DNA of 64,000 nt from Saccharomycopsis fibuligera x Saccharomycopsis cf. fibuligera (GCA_001936135.1 CP012815.1:1178001-1242000); one strand, 5' to 3'; counted from the first letter of the stretch, positions 31,265-41,956 are shown. Notes: a model not told the origin generated them from the letters alone. Translations and numbers: made by a program.

Positions 31265-32830
31265 TCACTTGTTGTCGTCTCTTTCTGGATCACACTCTGC
31301 ACAATGTGTACAACCATTTCGCAAATTTAATCTATCCGCAAGACTAGGCGTTTTCTTTGACACCAAGTAATTTTTTAGAGCAGTAGCTTGCTGCCGCGTT
31401 TCCTTGTTAGCTGAATCATGATCTTGCCCTTTCGAATCATTTTTTTCTCGCTTTTCATTCCTTAGCATCTTCTTAATTTCATCTTCCACACCTTCTCTTT
31501 GTTGTCGCTGTGGCTTCTGAAAGGTTTTATTTCGTGGACTTTGTTTCTGTTTAGCATAATTTGTCGTTAAATTGGCTAGTTCATCAAACATCTGCAACAA
31601 TTCGTCATTTTCTAGATCAGATAACTCCCTCATTATATTTTTCCGAAGACGATATTTCAGCAATGCAGACTGAATTGTCTCGTGGATATCGTTATTATTC
31701 TCTCTTTGAACACTAATGGTAGATGATACCCTCTGGGGCTGCTCGTCAGGAGTGGTAGTATTGTTGGCTAGCACGGGCTGCTTGTTTTGAATGACATCTT
31801 GGATGTCGCTTAACTTCTGCACAATTTCATCCTTGCACGATACTATGGTCGACTGGAGGCCATTATCGCTTGCTAAATCATGTGTTTTATTTGGAGTTGC
31901 GCTCTTAGTATCGGCCTTCATGTCCGGGAACGAAATGTTCGCACACAGTAGTAAAGTTTTATCTTGGAATACCAAACTGTCAAACACCTGCTTATATAAT
32001 TCATTTTGTAACTTCAATAGCTCCATTTCTTTACTTTGGTTCGTTGCTATTGTTTTATATTTGCGTACCTTTTCTAAAAGCTGATGCTTGATTGTCGTTT
32101 CTGATTCAATTTGCCGTCTCAAATCAGCCATATTTTTCGATATTTGTGCAGTCCTTGTTTCCAAAGTTTGGTTTGTTCTGGAAAGTTTACGGTTCTCTTG
32201 TCTTAAGGATCTAATTTCCACTGTAGTGTCATTTATAGCTGTTGTCAAGAGTTTATCAAGGGCACTCTTTGGCACGCTAGTTAAGTTTTTGTGAGACTTG
32301 AACTTTTGTAGTTCAGCAGTGTCGTCCATGTTTATTTTCTTGGCATCATTTGATGTTTTGATGTCGCTTTTTATCAAGTCTATCGTATCATTGACGTTTT
32401 TTCGGGCTGTTGTCTCGGGCTTCTTTTTCTTATTTTTGGAAAACTCGCTCAATAAGTTTCTTAGCTTTGTAGTGTTGTATAATCTGTCAGTGTTTGCTTC
32501 AGTTGGAGGAGCTTTAAACACATCATAATCGTCATCATCGTCATCCTTTCCTTCAACTTCTTCATGCTTGACGTTCTTGCTACGGTGAGTCTTGTTTTTA
32601 GTTGCTTCAGCGGTTTCTGTTTGAGCTTGCACTTTGCTTGAATTTGTTAACTCGTCCAAGAACTTTTGTCTCTTTTGTCTAATAAACAGCGTATTTGTTA
32701 TATCATCATTATCGCCGTCTTTACCTGCACCGCGTCCGTATTCGATGCTATTATTGTCACTAAGAGGTGATAAATGTGATTTGATAGCGCTGTAATCTGG
32801 TATAGAGTATAAGCTGCTTTCAGCACTCAT
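31265..32830 (-). CDS. Coiled-coil protein, possibly spindle-pole-body Spc42
   Basis: The 521-residue protein has a polar N-terminus (about 1-185) with an acidic patch (DDDDDDYDVF), then a strong coiled coil at about 195-285 (EIRSLRQENRKLSRTNQTLE onward). A linker follows, then a second helical segment (LLKYRLRKNIMRELSDLEN, about 393-415) and a Cys motif near the C-terminus (CTHCAEC). Yeast Spc42 has the same order: polar N-terminus, central coiled coil, a short second helical KRKILVRKK-type segment, and a CLEC motif near the end. I therefore suggest Spc42, the core crystal protein of the spindle pole body, but similarity is by layout more than sequence. The promoter has forkhead and MBF-like motifs, fitting a cell-cycle gene. 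Other coiled-coil proteins are possible. Confidence 0.75.
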   Translation of the reverse strand: MSAESSLYSIPDYSAIKSHLSPLSDNNSIEYGRGAGKDGDNDDITNTLFIRQKRQKFLDELTNSSKVQAQTETAEATKNKTHRSKNVKHEEVEGKDDDDDDYDVFKAPPTEANTDRLYNTTKLRNLLSEFSKNKKKKPETTARKNVNDTIDLIKSDIKTSNDAKKINMDDTAELQKFKSHKNLTSVPKSALDKLLTTAINDTTVEIRSLRQENRKLSRTNQTLETRTAQISKNMADLRRQIESETTIKHQLLEKVRKYKTIATNQSKEMELLKLQNELYKQVFDSLVFQDKTLLLCANISFPDMKADTKSATPNKTHDLASDNGLQSTIVSCKDEIVQKLSDIQDVIQNKQPVLANNTTTPDEQPQRVSSTISVQRENNNDIHETIQSALLKYRLRKNIMRELSDLENDELLQMFDELANLTTNYAKQKQSPRNKTFQKPQRQQREGVEDEIKKMLRNEKREKNDSKGQDHDSANKETRQQATALKNYLVSKKTPSLADRLNLRNGCTHCAECDPERDDNK

Positions 32831-33342
32831 TTTTTAAAATATTGTAAAGTGATATTTTTTTTTCTATCGTTTATGCTGTTTGGCTTTCTTAAGCACAGAA
32901 TATCTGAGTTTAGATTGCCAGTTTGCTTTATTCTTTCGTGCTTATGCCAATTCGTTTGTTTTGTTTACATAAACAAATTAAAACGCGAAGTGCTGCGTAT
33001 CGGGGCTCGTAATTTCCTTCCTCCATACAAATTAAGCGCATCGCTTCCAAACTTACGCCATAAATATTTACTGACAGGCTGCGACGGTTATGAATAAAGC
33101 TACAGCCATTAAGATTTCTAACTAAAAACTTATATTCATGAAATTAAAAATGATTCATCCGAAATTTAGCAAGACAGGTGAGAAAAATATTTTGAAAATT
33201 CGATTATAATACAAGAAAAAAACAAAGTGCCTAAGCTTTCTGAAAATTTCTTTTTAGGTCATAACATCGTTAATGAAATAGAGGCTAATTAGTCACTTTT
33301 ATTTTTTATTTATTTTTTTTTTTATTTTTTTGATAAAGCTAT
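32831..33342 (-). promoter_or_regulatory. Upstream region of the Spc42-like gene, with forkhead pair and ACGCG motif
   Basis: It contains TTGTTTACATAAACAA (32961-32976), a perfect inverted pair of forkhead-type sites, and ACGCGAA (32983-32989), an MBF/SBF-like element, about 130-160 bases upstream of the start at 32830. The distal part is the 3' flank of the small heat-shock gene. The motifs are seen directly; use by Fkh and MBF factors is inference. Confidence 0.45.
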
Positions 33343-33930
33343 TCAATCATGAGACTCAATTGTAATTTTTCTAACGTTTTCCTTTTCCTTCTTCTGGACA
33401 TTCTTTGGTACTATTACTGCTAAAATACCATTAATATAACTAGCACTAATCTTATAACTATCCACATGAGCACCATCACCAAATCTCACTTTTCTTTCAA
33501 ACGATCCAGACCTTAACTCTTTGTAGTTTCTGCCGTTTTCATCTTTCTCAATATTGATGTTGGGCACAGTGCTACTGATGGTGAGTTCTTTGTTGTCACT
33601 ATCGAAGGCCAAATTGATTTGGTCCTTGGGCACTCCAGGAATTGATGCACGAAGTTCATATTTGTCTTTTTTTTCAATAAGGTCAACGGGTGGGATAATG
33701 TCGAGATCTGGCTTGAAGATGGAATCGTTGACAAATGATCTAAAAAGGGAGCTGCTGTCGTTGGTTTTACTTTGCTGGGGATCTGTTTTAGTGATGGAGT
33801 TACCAGAATTTTGAAAGTCTAGTTGTCCATTAAGCAATTTTGGTGGTAGTCTAGTATCAAATGGTATGAAAAAATCTTTGTCGAAAAAATCGTAGAAGTT
33901 CCAGACAGGAGAGCTGTTGAAGGAAGCCAT
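33343..33930 (-). CDS. Small heat-shock protein (Hsp20/alpha-crystallin family)
   Basis: The 195-residue chaperone begins MASFNSSPVWNFYDFFDKDF, an aromatic N-terminal arm as in Hsp26-type proteins. The alpha-crystallin domain runs from about residue 85 (DIIPPVDLIEKKDKYELRAS) to about 182 and ends with the typical INGILAVIVPK strand. A C-terminal I-x-I motif (ITI) is present. Small Hsps hold unfolding proteins as large oligomers. The frame stays open further upstream to 34101, but that part is read through a poly(T) run as a stretch of Phe and lies almost on the TATA box, so I reject it. The promoter has heat-shock elements. Orthology to HSP21 or HSP26 cannot be decided here. Confidence 0.93.
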   Translation of the reverse strand: MASFNSSPVWNFYDFFDKDFFIPFDTRLPPKLLNGQLDFQNSGNSITKTDPQQSKTNDSSSLFRSFVNDSIFKPDLDIIPPVDLIEKKDKYELRASIPGVPKDQINLAFDSDNKELTISSTVPNINIEKDENGRNYKELRSGSFERKVRFGDGAHVDSYKISASYINGILAVIVPKNVQKKEKENVRKITIESHD

Positions 33931-33979
33931 GACGATGTAGTTGTTTGGACTGCAGTTTAATATTTTCTGAATTCTAAAC

Positions 33980-33980
<1 letters not shown>

Positions 33981-34018
<38 letters not shown>
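33981..34018. repeat. Poly(A) run of 38
   Basis: An uninterrupted A38 lies 50 bases upstream of the small-Hsp start codon. On the transcribed strand of that gene it would be read as poly(U) in the 5' leader, or serve as a nucleosome-excluding poly(dA:dT) tract if transcription begins inside it. Confidence 0.9.
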
Positions 34019-34020
<2 letters not shown>

Positions 34021-34109
34021 TATGATCTGTTTCTTAAAATGTGATGATGAGTTAAATTCATGAAAGACCAGCTCATGAATACTGGTTGCAAACCCTTTCA
34101 TTTATACCT

Positions 34110-34237
34110 CTTATTCGGTCGCATAACAATGTTCAAGAATCTTTTCTGGAGTTTTCTCAAAGCTTCTAGCTTTGGTGCATTTGACAGCATGGTGAATGAT
34201 ATTTGGAGATCTTCGAGAGACGTCTCGAATTTTCTAG
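34110..34237 (-). promoter_or_regulatory. Heat-shock elements and TATA box of the small Hsp gene
   Basis: Reading toward the gene: GAATTTTC at 34227-34234 and TTCAAGAATCTTTTC at 34132-34146 are Hsf1-type arrays of alternating GAA/TTC units. A TATAAA box lies on the minus strand near 34110-34116, about 180 bases before the start codon. This layout supports heat induction through Hsf1 (inference). Confidence 0.6.
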
Positions 34238-34720
34238 CATTTGCATAGGGACCGCCATGTTGGTACAAATTTCAATATGCATACTAGTACATCAAGTGGG
34301 CTTTGTGCAATAACTAAACTCTTTGTGCTCGCAATATTCTACCTGTCACGACATACACACTTCATATGTTTATAGTATTCATTCTATTTTGGTCAGGAAG
34401 CTGTGTGTTGCTAAAGTAGTAATACCAAAAAAATTACTCGCTGCTTCAAGGATGCTTCTATGGACCTTGTGCAGAGCCCACAAAAAGTCTATTTTTCTTA
34501 GAAGCTGCAAAAGTCTTTTATGGCATAGTTTCTGCTAGACTACACCAAGATCTTTAGTAGTGATGCAGGTCAATTGGCCATAGGTACAGAGCGTCTCGAG
34601 CATGTATTGGCCATCACCTACATATTAAGGTCAATGACATAGTAATCCTGCGCTTCTTAATGTATGACTAATATAGTCACCAAGGTGGTGCTCAGGTCTT
34701 TGCGACTCCATGGAATTTGA

Positions 34721-34789
34721 GTTTGTTTGTTTTTTGTTTTTTGTTTTTTGTTTTTTGTTTTTTGTTTTTTGTTTTATTTTTTTGTTTTG
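34721..34789 (+). repeat. (TTTTTTG)n minisatellite
   Basis: A GTTT-rich start leads into about seven TTTTTTG units, ending in less regular T-rich sequence. It lies in the gene-free divergent region. Confidence 0.85.
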
Positions 34790-34850
34790 ATTTTGCTCTT
34801 TATGTTTTTATTCTATTCCTTTTATTGTTGCTATTGTGCCAAGTGAAAGA

Positions 34851-34948
34851 TATAAAAGATGCTGATTGTTTTGGTTTTTCCTAGTCTGGAAGGGTACCAT
34901 TTTTGGAACAGTGGTAAATCCAAGTGCGGCGGGATTCGTGTATAAAAG
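34851..34948 (+). promoter_or_regulatory. Two TATAAAAG boxes without an obvious gene
   Basis: TATAAAAG occurs at 34851-34858 and again at 34941-34948. The following sequence has only very short frames: ATG at 35032 (13 codons) and ATG at 35076 (20 codons, ending next to a GTAAGT). It could drive a non-coding RNA or a distal promoter form of the wall-protein gene 1.7 kb away. Confidence 0.3.
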
Positions 34949-35919
34949 ACAGCAGAAGCAGCAGCAACCAGAATACTTGACTAAGTTTTATATATCATTT
35001 CAGTACACACGCCAGCACATTACATAAATCCATGAAACAGAACAGCAGGGAACAATTAACGCAAATGCAATAGAGATGGGCGATCATTTTGACAGGATCG
35101 TTATTGAGAATTATGTAATATTGATTTCTAGTAAGTGAAGTAGCAGGCTTCTCCCGAGGAGTTCAGTGTTTGGTAAAACAAACAAACAAACAAACGAAAA
35201 AAAAAAACAGCAACTTTTCAGTCAAATTTCAGCTGGGTGTGCCAGGAATGAGTGCTGGATCCATGAATAACCGATAATTACTGCTTGTAATCAATCAGCA
35301 TATCTCTAAAGTGTCTCATATCTTGCAATTGTAATCGCCAATTAACCGGAACTGCGTTTCCCAATACGGCAGCTGCCGCTTGTGGTTTGCAAACATCCGA
35401 ATACAGTTATTGTCTTGGCACGTGACAAAATCCCGCGCAATCCTGCGGGCGTGTGCTTTGGAGTACAGCTTCATGGTATGTAGCACAATGCTATTGTATG
35501 CAGTATGTGCATCATGTGTATTGTCTTATTGGCTGACACATTTTATTTATAGCAAGGGTGCAGTTGCTGCTGGCTGTTCATGAATAATGCAAAGACTACT
35601 CAAAGACCAAAAGACATCTACTGCCCATTAATTTAACCTATTGTGATTATTATTGCCTTTTACCCTGGCCACTCTGTAACTTGGTTGCTTTGTTTTGTAC
35701 CGTGCAGCTCGCGCAGCAATTGTCTTGCTTCTTTGTTTAGTTTGTTTGGTTCATCTGTTTGGTTTGTTTGTTTGTTTGTTTATTGGGCAGTATACTGTTA
35801 TCCATTTTTTCTATCTATTTTCCTTTTTTTTTCCTTTCATTGCCTATTGTCTTTGGGGGTACAATCAGCTCTCGACAATAAGTCTTGACGCTCTCCGGGT
35901 GTCTTTAACGTTCTCTGTT

Positions 35920-35921
<2 letters not shown>

Positions 35922-35952
<31 letters not shown>
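35922..35952. repeat. Poly(T) run of 31
   Basis: An uninterrupted run of 31 T in the wall-protein upstream region. Confidence 0.9.
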
Positions 35953-35955
<3 letters not shown>

Positions 35956-36657
35956 GTAGTTGTGGTGAATGTTATGCTGCCAGAAGCCAACATGAGCGGT
36001 GGGCGACAGCCATTGCCATCAGGCAATATCAGGTTGACGGGTATACTGTGATGGTAATGGCCCAGTTTTCGACGAGAAGGCTCCTTCTAAAAATAGAGGT
36101 ACACACCAGCTTGCTAAAGTTTTTACAGACAGCATCAAATGCGTTCTTAGTGTTCTGAGTCTTTGATTACTATTTTTGGGAGGGCAGGGCACAGGGGATA
36201 AACTTTCTTGGCTAGGGTTTAAGGTTGTAGATTTGTATACTATAGGCGAATAATCATTATGCTTTCTGCCTCCAGAAAAAAACCAACTGGAATTTTCCAC
36301 ACTCTTTCACCCAGACAATCCTTCCTTCTATATTTCACTTCCTTCACTATTCTACTATGCTGGTACTAAATTAGTGCATGTATCCAATACAAAGACCACT
36401 TTGTTTGTTTTGTTGCTGCTTCTTGTTTCCTTTCCTTTCCTTTCCTTTCATTTCCTTTCCTTCCCCTGCTTTTCCTTTCCCCCACCTTCCCAAAACACTA
36501 TATATAGCACTACTCCCCATCCTTCTCTTCCTAATATTTTCTGCCTTCTTTTTTTTTTTCTCTTCTTGTTGTTCATCTACTAAAGAACTTTTTCTCTCGC
36601 TAAGAACTTCAATTAGTAACATCCATTCGCTTTACCAACTACCATTAACCATCTACA

Positions 36658-37407
36658 ATGTTTTCCAAAGCTCTTATCCTCTCCACTTTAGCATCTTTTG
36701 CTGCTGCTGCAGTCTACAACACCACCACTGTTGCTGGTGATGTTCAAACCACTGTCATTACTGTTACTTCTTGTGATACTACCTGTACCGAAGTTCCAGT
36801 CACTACTGGTGTCACTGTTGTCACTGTTACCTCCCACTCCCTCACCACTGAATACACCACTTACTGCCCATTGCCATCTGAAGCTCCTTCTTCTTCTGCC
36901 CCAGGTACTACTGTTGTTCCACCAGCTAGCTCTGCTCCAGAAACTCCAGCTAGCTCTGCCCCAGGTACTACTGTTGTTCCACCAGCTAGCTCTGCTCCAG
37001 AAACTCCAGCTAGCTCTGCTCCAGAAACTCCAGCTAGCTCTGCTCCAGAAACTCCTGCCAGCTCTGCCCCAGAAACCCCAGCTACCTCCGCTCCTGGTAC
37101 TACTGTTGTTCCACCAGCTACTTCTTTTGGAACCCCAGCTAGCTCTGCTCCAGAAACCTCTGCCCCAGCTACCAGTGTTGTTCCACCAGTTGCTTCCTCT
37201 GAGACTCCAGCTGCCTCTTCTGCTCCATCTTCTGAAGCTCCTGCTCCATCTGCTACTACTCCAACTACTGCCGTTATCACTACCTCTGAAACCCCAGCTT
37301 CTAGCGGTACCACTGAAGTTCCAAGTGTTTCTACTGGTGGTGCTAACAAGCTCAATGGTGTTGCCGGTGCCGTTGTTGCCGGTGTTGCAGGTATCTTCTT
37401 GTTGTAG
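36658..37407 (+). CDS. Ccw12-like GPI-anchored cell-wall mannoprotein
   Basis: The 249-residue protein has a signal peptide (MFSKALILSTLASFAAAAV), then a short wall module with a Cys pair pattern (TSCDTTCTEVPV) and LTTEYTTYCPLPSEA, which closely follows the SCE...ITQYTTWCPL pattern of yeast Ccw12. The rest is Ser/Thr/Ala/Pro-rich and largely built from ASSAPETP and SAPGTTVVPP units, arranged as imperfect tandem repeats (about residues 77-175). It ends with a GPI signal (GANKLNGVAGAVVAGVAG and a short hydrophobic tail). The favoured codons, TATA box and CT-rich promoter suggest high expression. Such proteins are covalently linked to glucan and stabilise the wall. The DNA repeats make length variation between strains likely. 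Family placement is by pattern; I do not assign a Candida PGA name. Confidence 0.9.
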   Translation: MFSKALILSTLASFAAAAVYNTTTVAGDVQTTVITVTSCDTTCTEVPVTTGVTVVTVTSHSLTTEYTTYCPLPSEAPSSSAPGTTVVPPASSAPETPASSAPGTTVVPPASSAPETPASSAPETPASSAPETPASSAPETPATSAPGTTVVPPATSFGTPASSAPETSAPATSVVPPVASSETPAASSAPSSEAPAPSATTPTTAVITTSETPASSGTTEVPSVSTGGANKLNGVAGAVVAGVAGIFLL

Positions 37408-39114
37408 GAATGTTTGCCTCATTAAAACTGCAGCACTCTAGTTGCAGCAACATTGATACGGTTTACCTTTAATCTTCTTTTTCTCTCTTTATTCTCTTAC
37501 ATTATTCATTTTATATTATTTTCTCTTCTGCCGTTCGTTTTGAATTAATCATTAATAATATTTTTATTTCTAATATAGTATGACTACTCGTCCTGTCTTT
37601 AGTATTTGCTAGCAGCGCAGATATTTTGGGAGGAATTGAGTAGTATCATTCTGCTTTTTTTTAACCTTTTTTGAATTTACTCCCTTCGTTTTCCGTTGCT
37701 AATGATAGTAACTCGCCAAGAATTTATTCTCTCATTTTATTGTTTCTTTTCCCTTACGTAGCACAACAAAGGAATAACAGTAAAGCCAAAGTTAATTTAC
37801 AGTGTATAACGGAAAGCGCATCTCATGTTGTGTTGTACAGCTCCCATAGACAGCTGACTCAGGTTTGTATTGTATATTCATAAACCATGATTGCACTATA
37901 GCAATAAGTCAAAGTACATATTCTACTTTTGTTTTAGGACTGAGCAAACTAGAAAGATTGAAAAATTAGTTTATTAATTTCATGGCACTAAAAGTGCTAA
38001 AAGCGATAGCCTGTACACAAAATGGGCAGTAAGCATGCCATAGTACCAATTTTCCCTTGTTTCTTTTTTCCTTGTTTATTCGAATTTCATCGCCACAAGT
38101 AGCAGTGCAATTTCTGTGTATACAACAGGCTTTCCTGACTTTCCCTTTTCCAAACACTCTTTTTTTTTTTTTTTTTTTTTTTTTTTACCTCCTTTCCTTA
38201 ATTGCAAGGTTAGTCTTTCAAAAAGTTGGGAGTCTCGTGTACTGTACTATGCAAGTTACTATATAGTATTTCTTGCCTGCACTCAGCCAAAAACAATAAA
38301 AAAAAGTCACGATTAATAAGGCATTAATAGAAGTTCCTCGGAGAGTAAAAATTTTCATAATCAGATCAGATCTAAAGTTGTTACAAAGTGAGGCGAAATT
38401 GAATGAGTCTCTAAGCCCCCCTGTCAGTTATGTCAAGGGTGCTTGGCTTTGTCTCCATGAGTCTACCAGGATATCGTATCCTTCCCGCAGCTCAACGGTC
38501 AGTATTTCAAATACACATATCTCAATAAAGATTCAGCAAAGAGCAGTTCCTGAAACAAAGGATTGAGCCAACATGCCGTACAATAAGCATAACGAAAACT
38601 TCTTCTCAATTGTGTCGAAAGATAAAACTGCGGCTGCAATCACGAAGTGTATACGATTGCACTTGTGGTTTGATTCATCCCAGCCAATATGATGATACAC
38701 GCGTACCACTGCATCATAGTGCACATATATATAGACAGAATGTGTACTCCTCAATTGAACGTAACATCCCATATATCTTATGAAACGTACACTAGGCCCA
38801 GACTTTTTATTTTTATGGATATATCTGTATATAATAATTGATGACAACAAATTTTTATGTCATTCGCAGACGTCATTCGCAAACGAACGTCTCGCGGCTT
38901 AAATTTATTTTTGCGCTAGAAACCTTTCGCATCCTGTTCAATCTAGACCATGGCTCAATATTGCAGCGCTCGTACTCGTACAACGTTGTACTGTAATGCT
39001 AAATTTTGCAAGTTGAGAATATCCTGCCTACTACACAATCTTGCCAATTGCTGGATTCGTTTTAAACTATAGCATATCATCAGTTGCTGATTTTGTCAAT
39101 TCGTGATAGCATAT

Positions 39115-39128
39115 ATGAGTGCACTCAT
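39115..39128. repeat. Perfect 14-bp palindrome
   Basis: ATGAGTGCACTCAT is identical on both strands. It contains the half-site TGAGTG twice in mirror order. The function is unknown. Confidence 0.85.
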
Positions 39129-39642
39129 GAATCACTTCCTTTTCATACAGGTTCTCATCCTCTTGTCTCTTGCTTTTTGTCTCAGTGCTCTTAACTAAGA
39201 CAGGACAGAACACCCCCTAAAAACCAAAAACCAAACCCAAACTCACATAGCGTTAAGCGGGCGGTCCACTGCACTATAGTTTACTAAATGTACTTTTGTG
39301 ACAATTATAGATTACGAGTGCGGCTATGTGACCGACCCACAGAAAAACACTCATGCTCTCGCCATACCTCATATCGCCTCATCGAAAACTATCACTATAC
39401 TGGCTCATCCAGCACCTTCATAATTGTTGGCTTGCAAGTTGCTAATTATAACTTGACTTAACCTGTAGTCTTTATAAAAACTGCACTGTAGCACGCAAGC
39501 TTGCTTTTGTGCATGGAATGCTCATCGCATAACTTGTCGAAAAGATTTTTAAGGCCAGCTCAGCTTAATAGTATGCTTGCTGCTGGAACGTTAACATATT
39601 CTGGCCAGATCATATATCTGGCATCCGGCTATATGATATATC

Positions 39643-39675
39643 CATCTCATCTCATCTCATCTCATTTCATTTCAT
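39643..39675. repeat. CTCAT pentanucleotide microsatellite
   Basis: Tandem CATCT/CTCAT units drifting to CATTT at the right end. Confidence 0.85.
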
Positions 39676-40429
39676 AGCGACGGCCGTACTACGGGGACTC
39701 AGATGGCACAGTACTGCAGATCAAAAATATATTAATTGAATAATAATGATCAGGTTTTTTTTTGTTCCTACACCTTCTAATTCAGCCATTGTAGAAATAT
39801 GTATTCAATAACAGTTGGTGTCAAATAGACCAGTTATTCATCGACACACGTTATCAACTTCAACATTGTTGGTCACTGTTCACCTCTTTCTCAACTTAGT
39901 AACAGCTTAAGTAATATTATGTGATGAGCTGCACCTGTCAACCCGCCACAAACACATGAAAACAAAATAAAAAAATAAAAATCAGAAGTGATTGCTCCGA
40001 AGATTTTCCAAGCATCGCTAAAAATTTAACAATCTACAATGACTCATAGAAAAGCCCGATTTTATCGATAGTAGAATAATGACCATTATAAAACGCACGC
40101 CACCAGTGTCAATGACACAACATTATATTAAGTAATAAAAAAAAGAGAAACAAGAGATTGAACGCATCAATATGTTTTGTTCGCATACATGTGACTAGCA
40201 GCATGTTGTGCAACGAATTAGCAATATAAAATTAAGTGAAAAGTAATAAATGAATGAAGTAAGAAAAATTTTAAAACAGAAACGAAAACAGTAAAAGCAA
40301 GTTAATATTTTTTTGCCTCCATTGATTGGAAAGACACAAGATAAATGAAATCTAGGAAAATGTTTTTTTTTTTAAAAAAAAAGGGAATTATTTGATTAAT
40401 GATTTTGTTGTTTTTTTTCGATCTAACAT

Positions 40430-41539
40430 CTAAGAAGATTCTCTAGCAAACTCCTTAGACATGTCAACATCACTGACAGCACCACAAATGGTTTCCATCA
40501 TGATACCAGTAACCAAGTATGGGTCAATGTTAGAAGCTGGTCTTCTGTCTTCAAAGTAACCGTAACCAACTTTGCTAACAGATCTTGGAATTCTGATAGA
40601 AGCGCCTCTGTTGGCAACACCAGACATAAAAGTAGTAGCAGAAGCAGTTTCATGCTTACCAGTCAATCTCAAATCATTATCGCTACCGTAAAGAGCAATA
40701 TGTTCCTTGTGTCTTTTGGACAATTTTTCAATAGCAGCGTCAATGTGTTTGATACCACCTGGTTGTCTCATACTTTCAGTAGAAACATTGGTGTGACAAC
40801 CAGCACCATTCCAGTCACCCTTCAATGGTTTTGGATGGAAAGAAATCTTGACACCAAATTCTTCAGCCACTCTGTGCAACAAGTATCTGGCAACCCATAA
40901 TTCATCACCCATACTAATACCAACACATGGACCAACTTGGAATTCCCATTGAGATGGCATCACTTCGGCATTAATACCAGAAATGTTAATACCAGAATAA
41001 AGACAAGCTCTGTAGTGAGCTTCAATCAAATCTCTAGCAAACACCTTACCAGTACCAACACCACAATAGTATGGACCTTGAGGAGCTGGGTAACCACCCT
41101 TTGGCCAGCCATACACTTGGTCAAATTGATCAAACAAAGTGTATTCTTGTTCAAGACCAAACCAAGTCTTTTCTTTTTCGTGAGCAGTCATCAACTTTTC
41201 ACAAGCGTGTCTGTGGTTGAACTTGTTTGGAGTACCATCACTGTTCCAACATTCAGCCAAAACCAAAATGTTGTCACCTCTTCTGAAAGGATCTGGGTAG
41301 TAAGCAACCGGTCTCAAGTAAATGTCAGAGTTGTGACCTGGAGCTTGATTGGTAGAAGAACCATCGAAGTTCCATTCTGGCAAGTCATCCAAAGAGTCAA
41401 CTTTTTTGCTCAAAGTTTTACCTTTAGAACGAACTTCACCAGTACCATCAATCCAGATGTATTCGGCAATCACTTTACCGTTTTGAGGTAATTCTCTGTA
41501 TTTTTGCAAAACTGCGGTATTTTCAACGACACTAGACAT
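40430..41539 (-). CDS. GLN1: Glutamine synthetase
   Basis: The enzyme makes glutamine from glutamate, ammonia and ATP in the cytosol. The 369-residue length equals the yeast enzyme's (370). Visible signatures include [101 protein letters not shown] and the nucleotide/glutamate site region around [10 protein letters not shown] and [12 protein letters not shown]. The sequence is complete with favoured codons. The ATG at 41539 gives the family start ([20 protein letters not shown]). Upstream, GATAAG at 41957-41962 could serve GATA factors (Gln3/Gat1-type nitrogen control), as known for yeast GLN1; that use is inference. Confidence 0.98.
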   Translation of the reverse strand: MSSVVENTAVLQKYRELPQNGKVIAEYIWIDGTGEVRSKGKTLSKKVDSLDDLPEWNFDGSSTNQAPGHNSDIYLRPVAYYPDPFRRGDNILVLAECWNSDGTPNKFNHRHACEKLMTAHEKEKTWFGLEQEYTLFDQFDQVYGWPKGGYPAPQGPYYCGVGTGKVFARDLIEAHYRACLYSGINISGINAEVMPSQWEFQVGPCVGISMGDELWVARYLLHRVAEEFGVKISFHPKPLKGDWNGAGCHTNVSTESMRQPGGIKHIDAAIEKLSKRHKEHIALYGSDNDLRLTGKHETASATTFMSGVANRGASIRIPRSVSKVGYGYFEDRRPASNIDPYLVTGIMMETICGAVSDVDMSKEFARESS

Positions 41540-41956
41540 TATTGATATTGTGTGTGTATATATGTGTGTATATGTGATACTATTATTTTATGTTGTTTGT
41601 GGTTATTTGTATTTTGTGTAAAACTTTTGAAAATCTGTGTAAAAAAATGCTCTTTAAGAACAATTTTATAGATAATTAACTGAAAATAGAATAAAGGAAA
41701 ATTGTTAATGATATAACTCCCACAGAAAGAAAAAGGAAAAAAGTATACAAAATCTAAAAATATCAGCCTTTCCTTCGAAGAATACAAGAATCTTTTATAC
41801 TCTGGAGACAATACAAAAAAAAAAAAAAAAAAAAAATAAGCTTATACAGGTGTCGAGGTATTTTTGTCCCACTAGTGAGACAGACATCAGCCTGCATACG
41901 AGGTCCGCCGGTCATATGAAACAACGGTGCGTCTTGTCGGCCAATCACCGTGCCCT

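Larger units (their letters stand above)
33931..36657. other. 2.7-kb divergent region between the small Hsp and the GPI wall-protein gene
   Basis: The left end is the Hsp promoter (heat-shock elements, TATA, A38 run). The right end is the wall-protein promoter, with a CT-rich tract (36425-36480) and TATATATA near 36499-36506. The middle holds a (TTTTTTG)n array, two TATAAAAG boxes at 34851 and 34941 facing right with no large reading frame behind them, a (CAAA)n run near 35170-35193, (GTTT)n near 35761-35779 and a T31 run. An untranslated transcript from about 34970 is possible. Confidence 0.5.
37408..40429. other. 3-kb gap between convergent genes
   Basis: Convergent genes normally lie close together in yeast, so 3 kb here is long. 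The stretch has a T27 run (38160-38186), a perfect 14-base palindrome ATGAGTGCACTCAT (39115-39128), a CTCAT microsatellite (39643-39675) and AT-rich sequence. Open frames are short and inconsistent in composition. No tRNA, snRNA or transposon was recognised. Independent ncRNA genes or a lost gene could explain it. Confidence 0.5.

Noticed and set aside
33931-34101. 57-codon upstream extension of the small Hsp
   Set aside because: It reads a poly(T) run as a stretch of Phe and starts within about ten bases of the TATA box; the family start is at 33930.
34700-34800. CRISPR-like array from the regular T6G units
   Set aside because: It is a simple minisatellite without spacers, in a eukaryotic genome.
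36688-37441. Two 240-codon frames overlapping the wall-protein gene
   Set aside because: They are alternate-frame products of the tandem Ser/Pro/Ala repeats and lack signal or anchor features.
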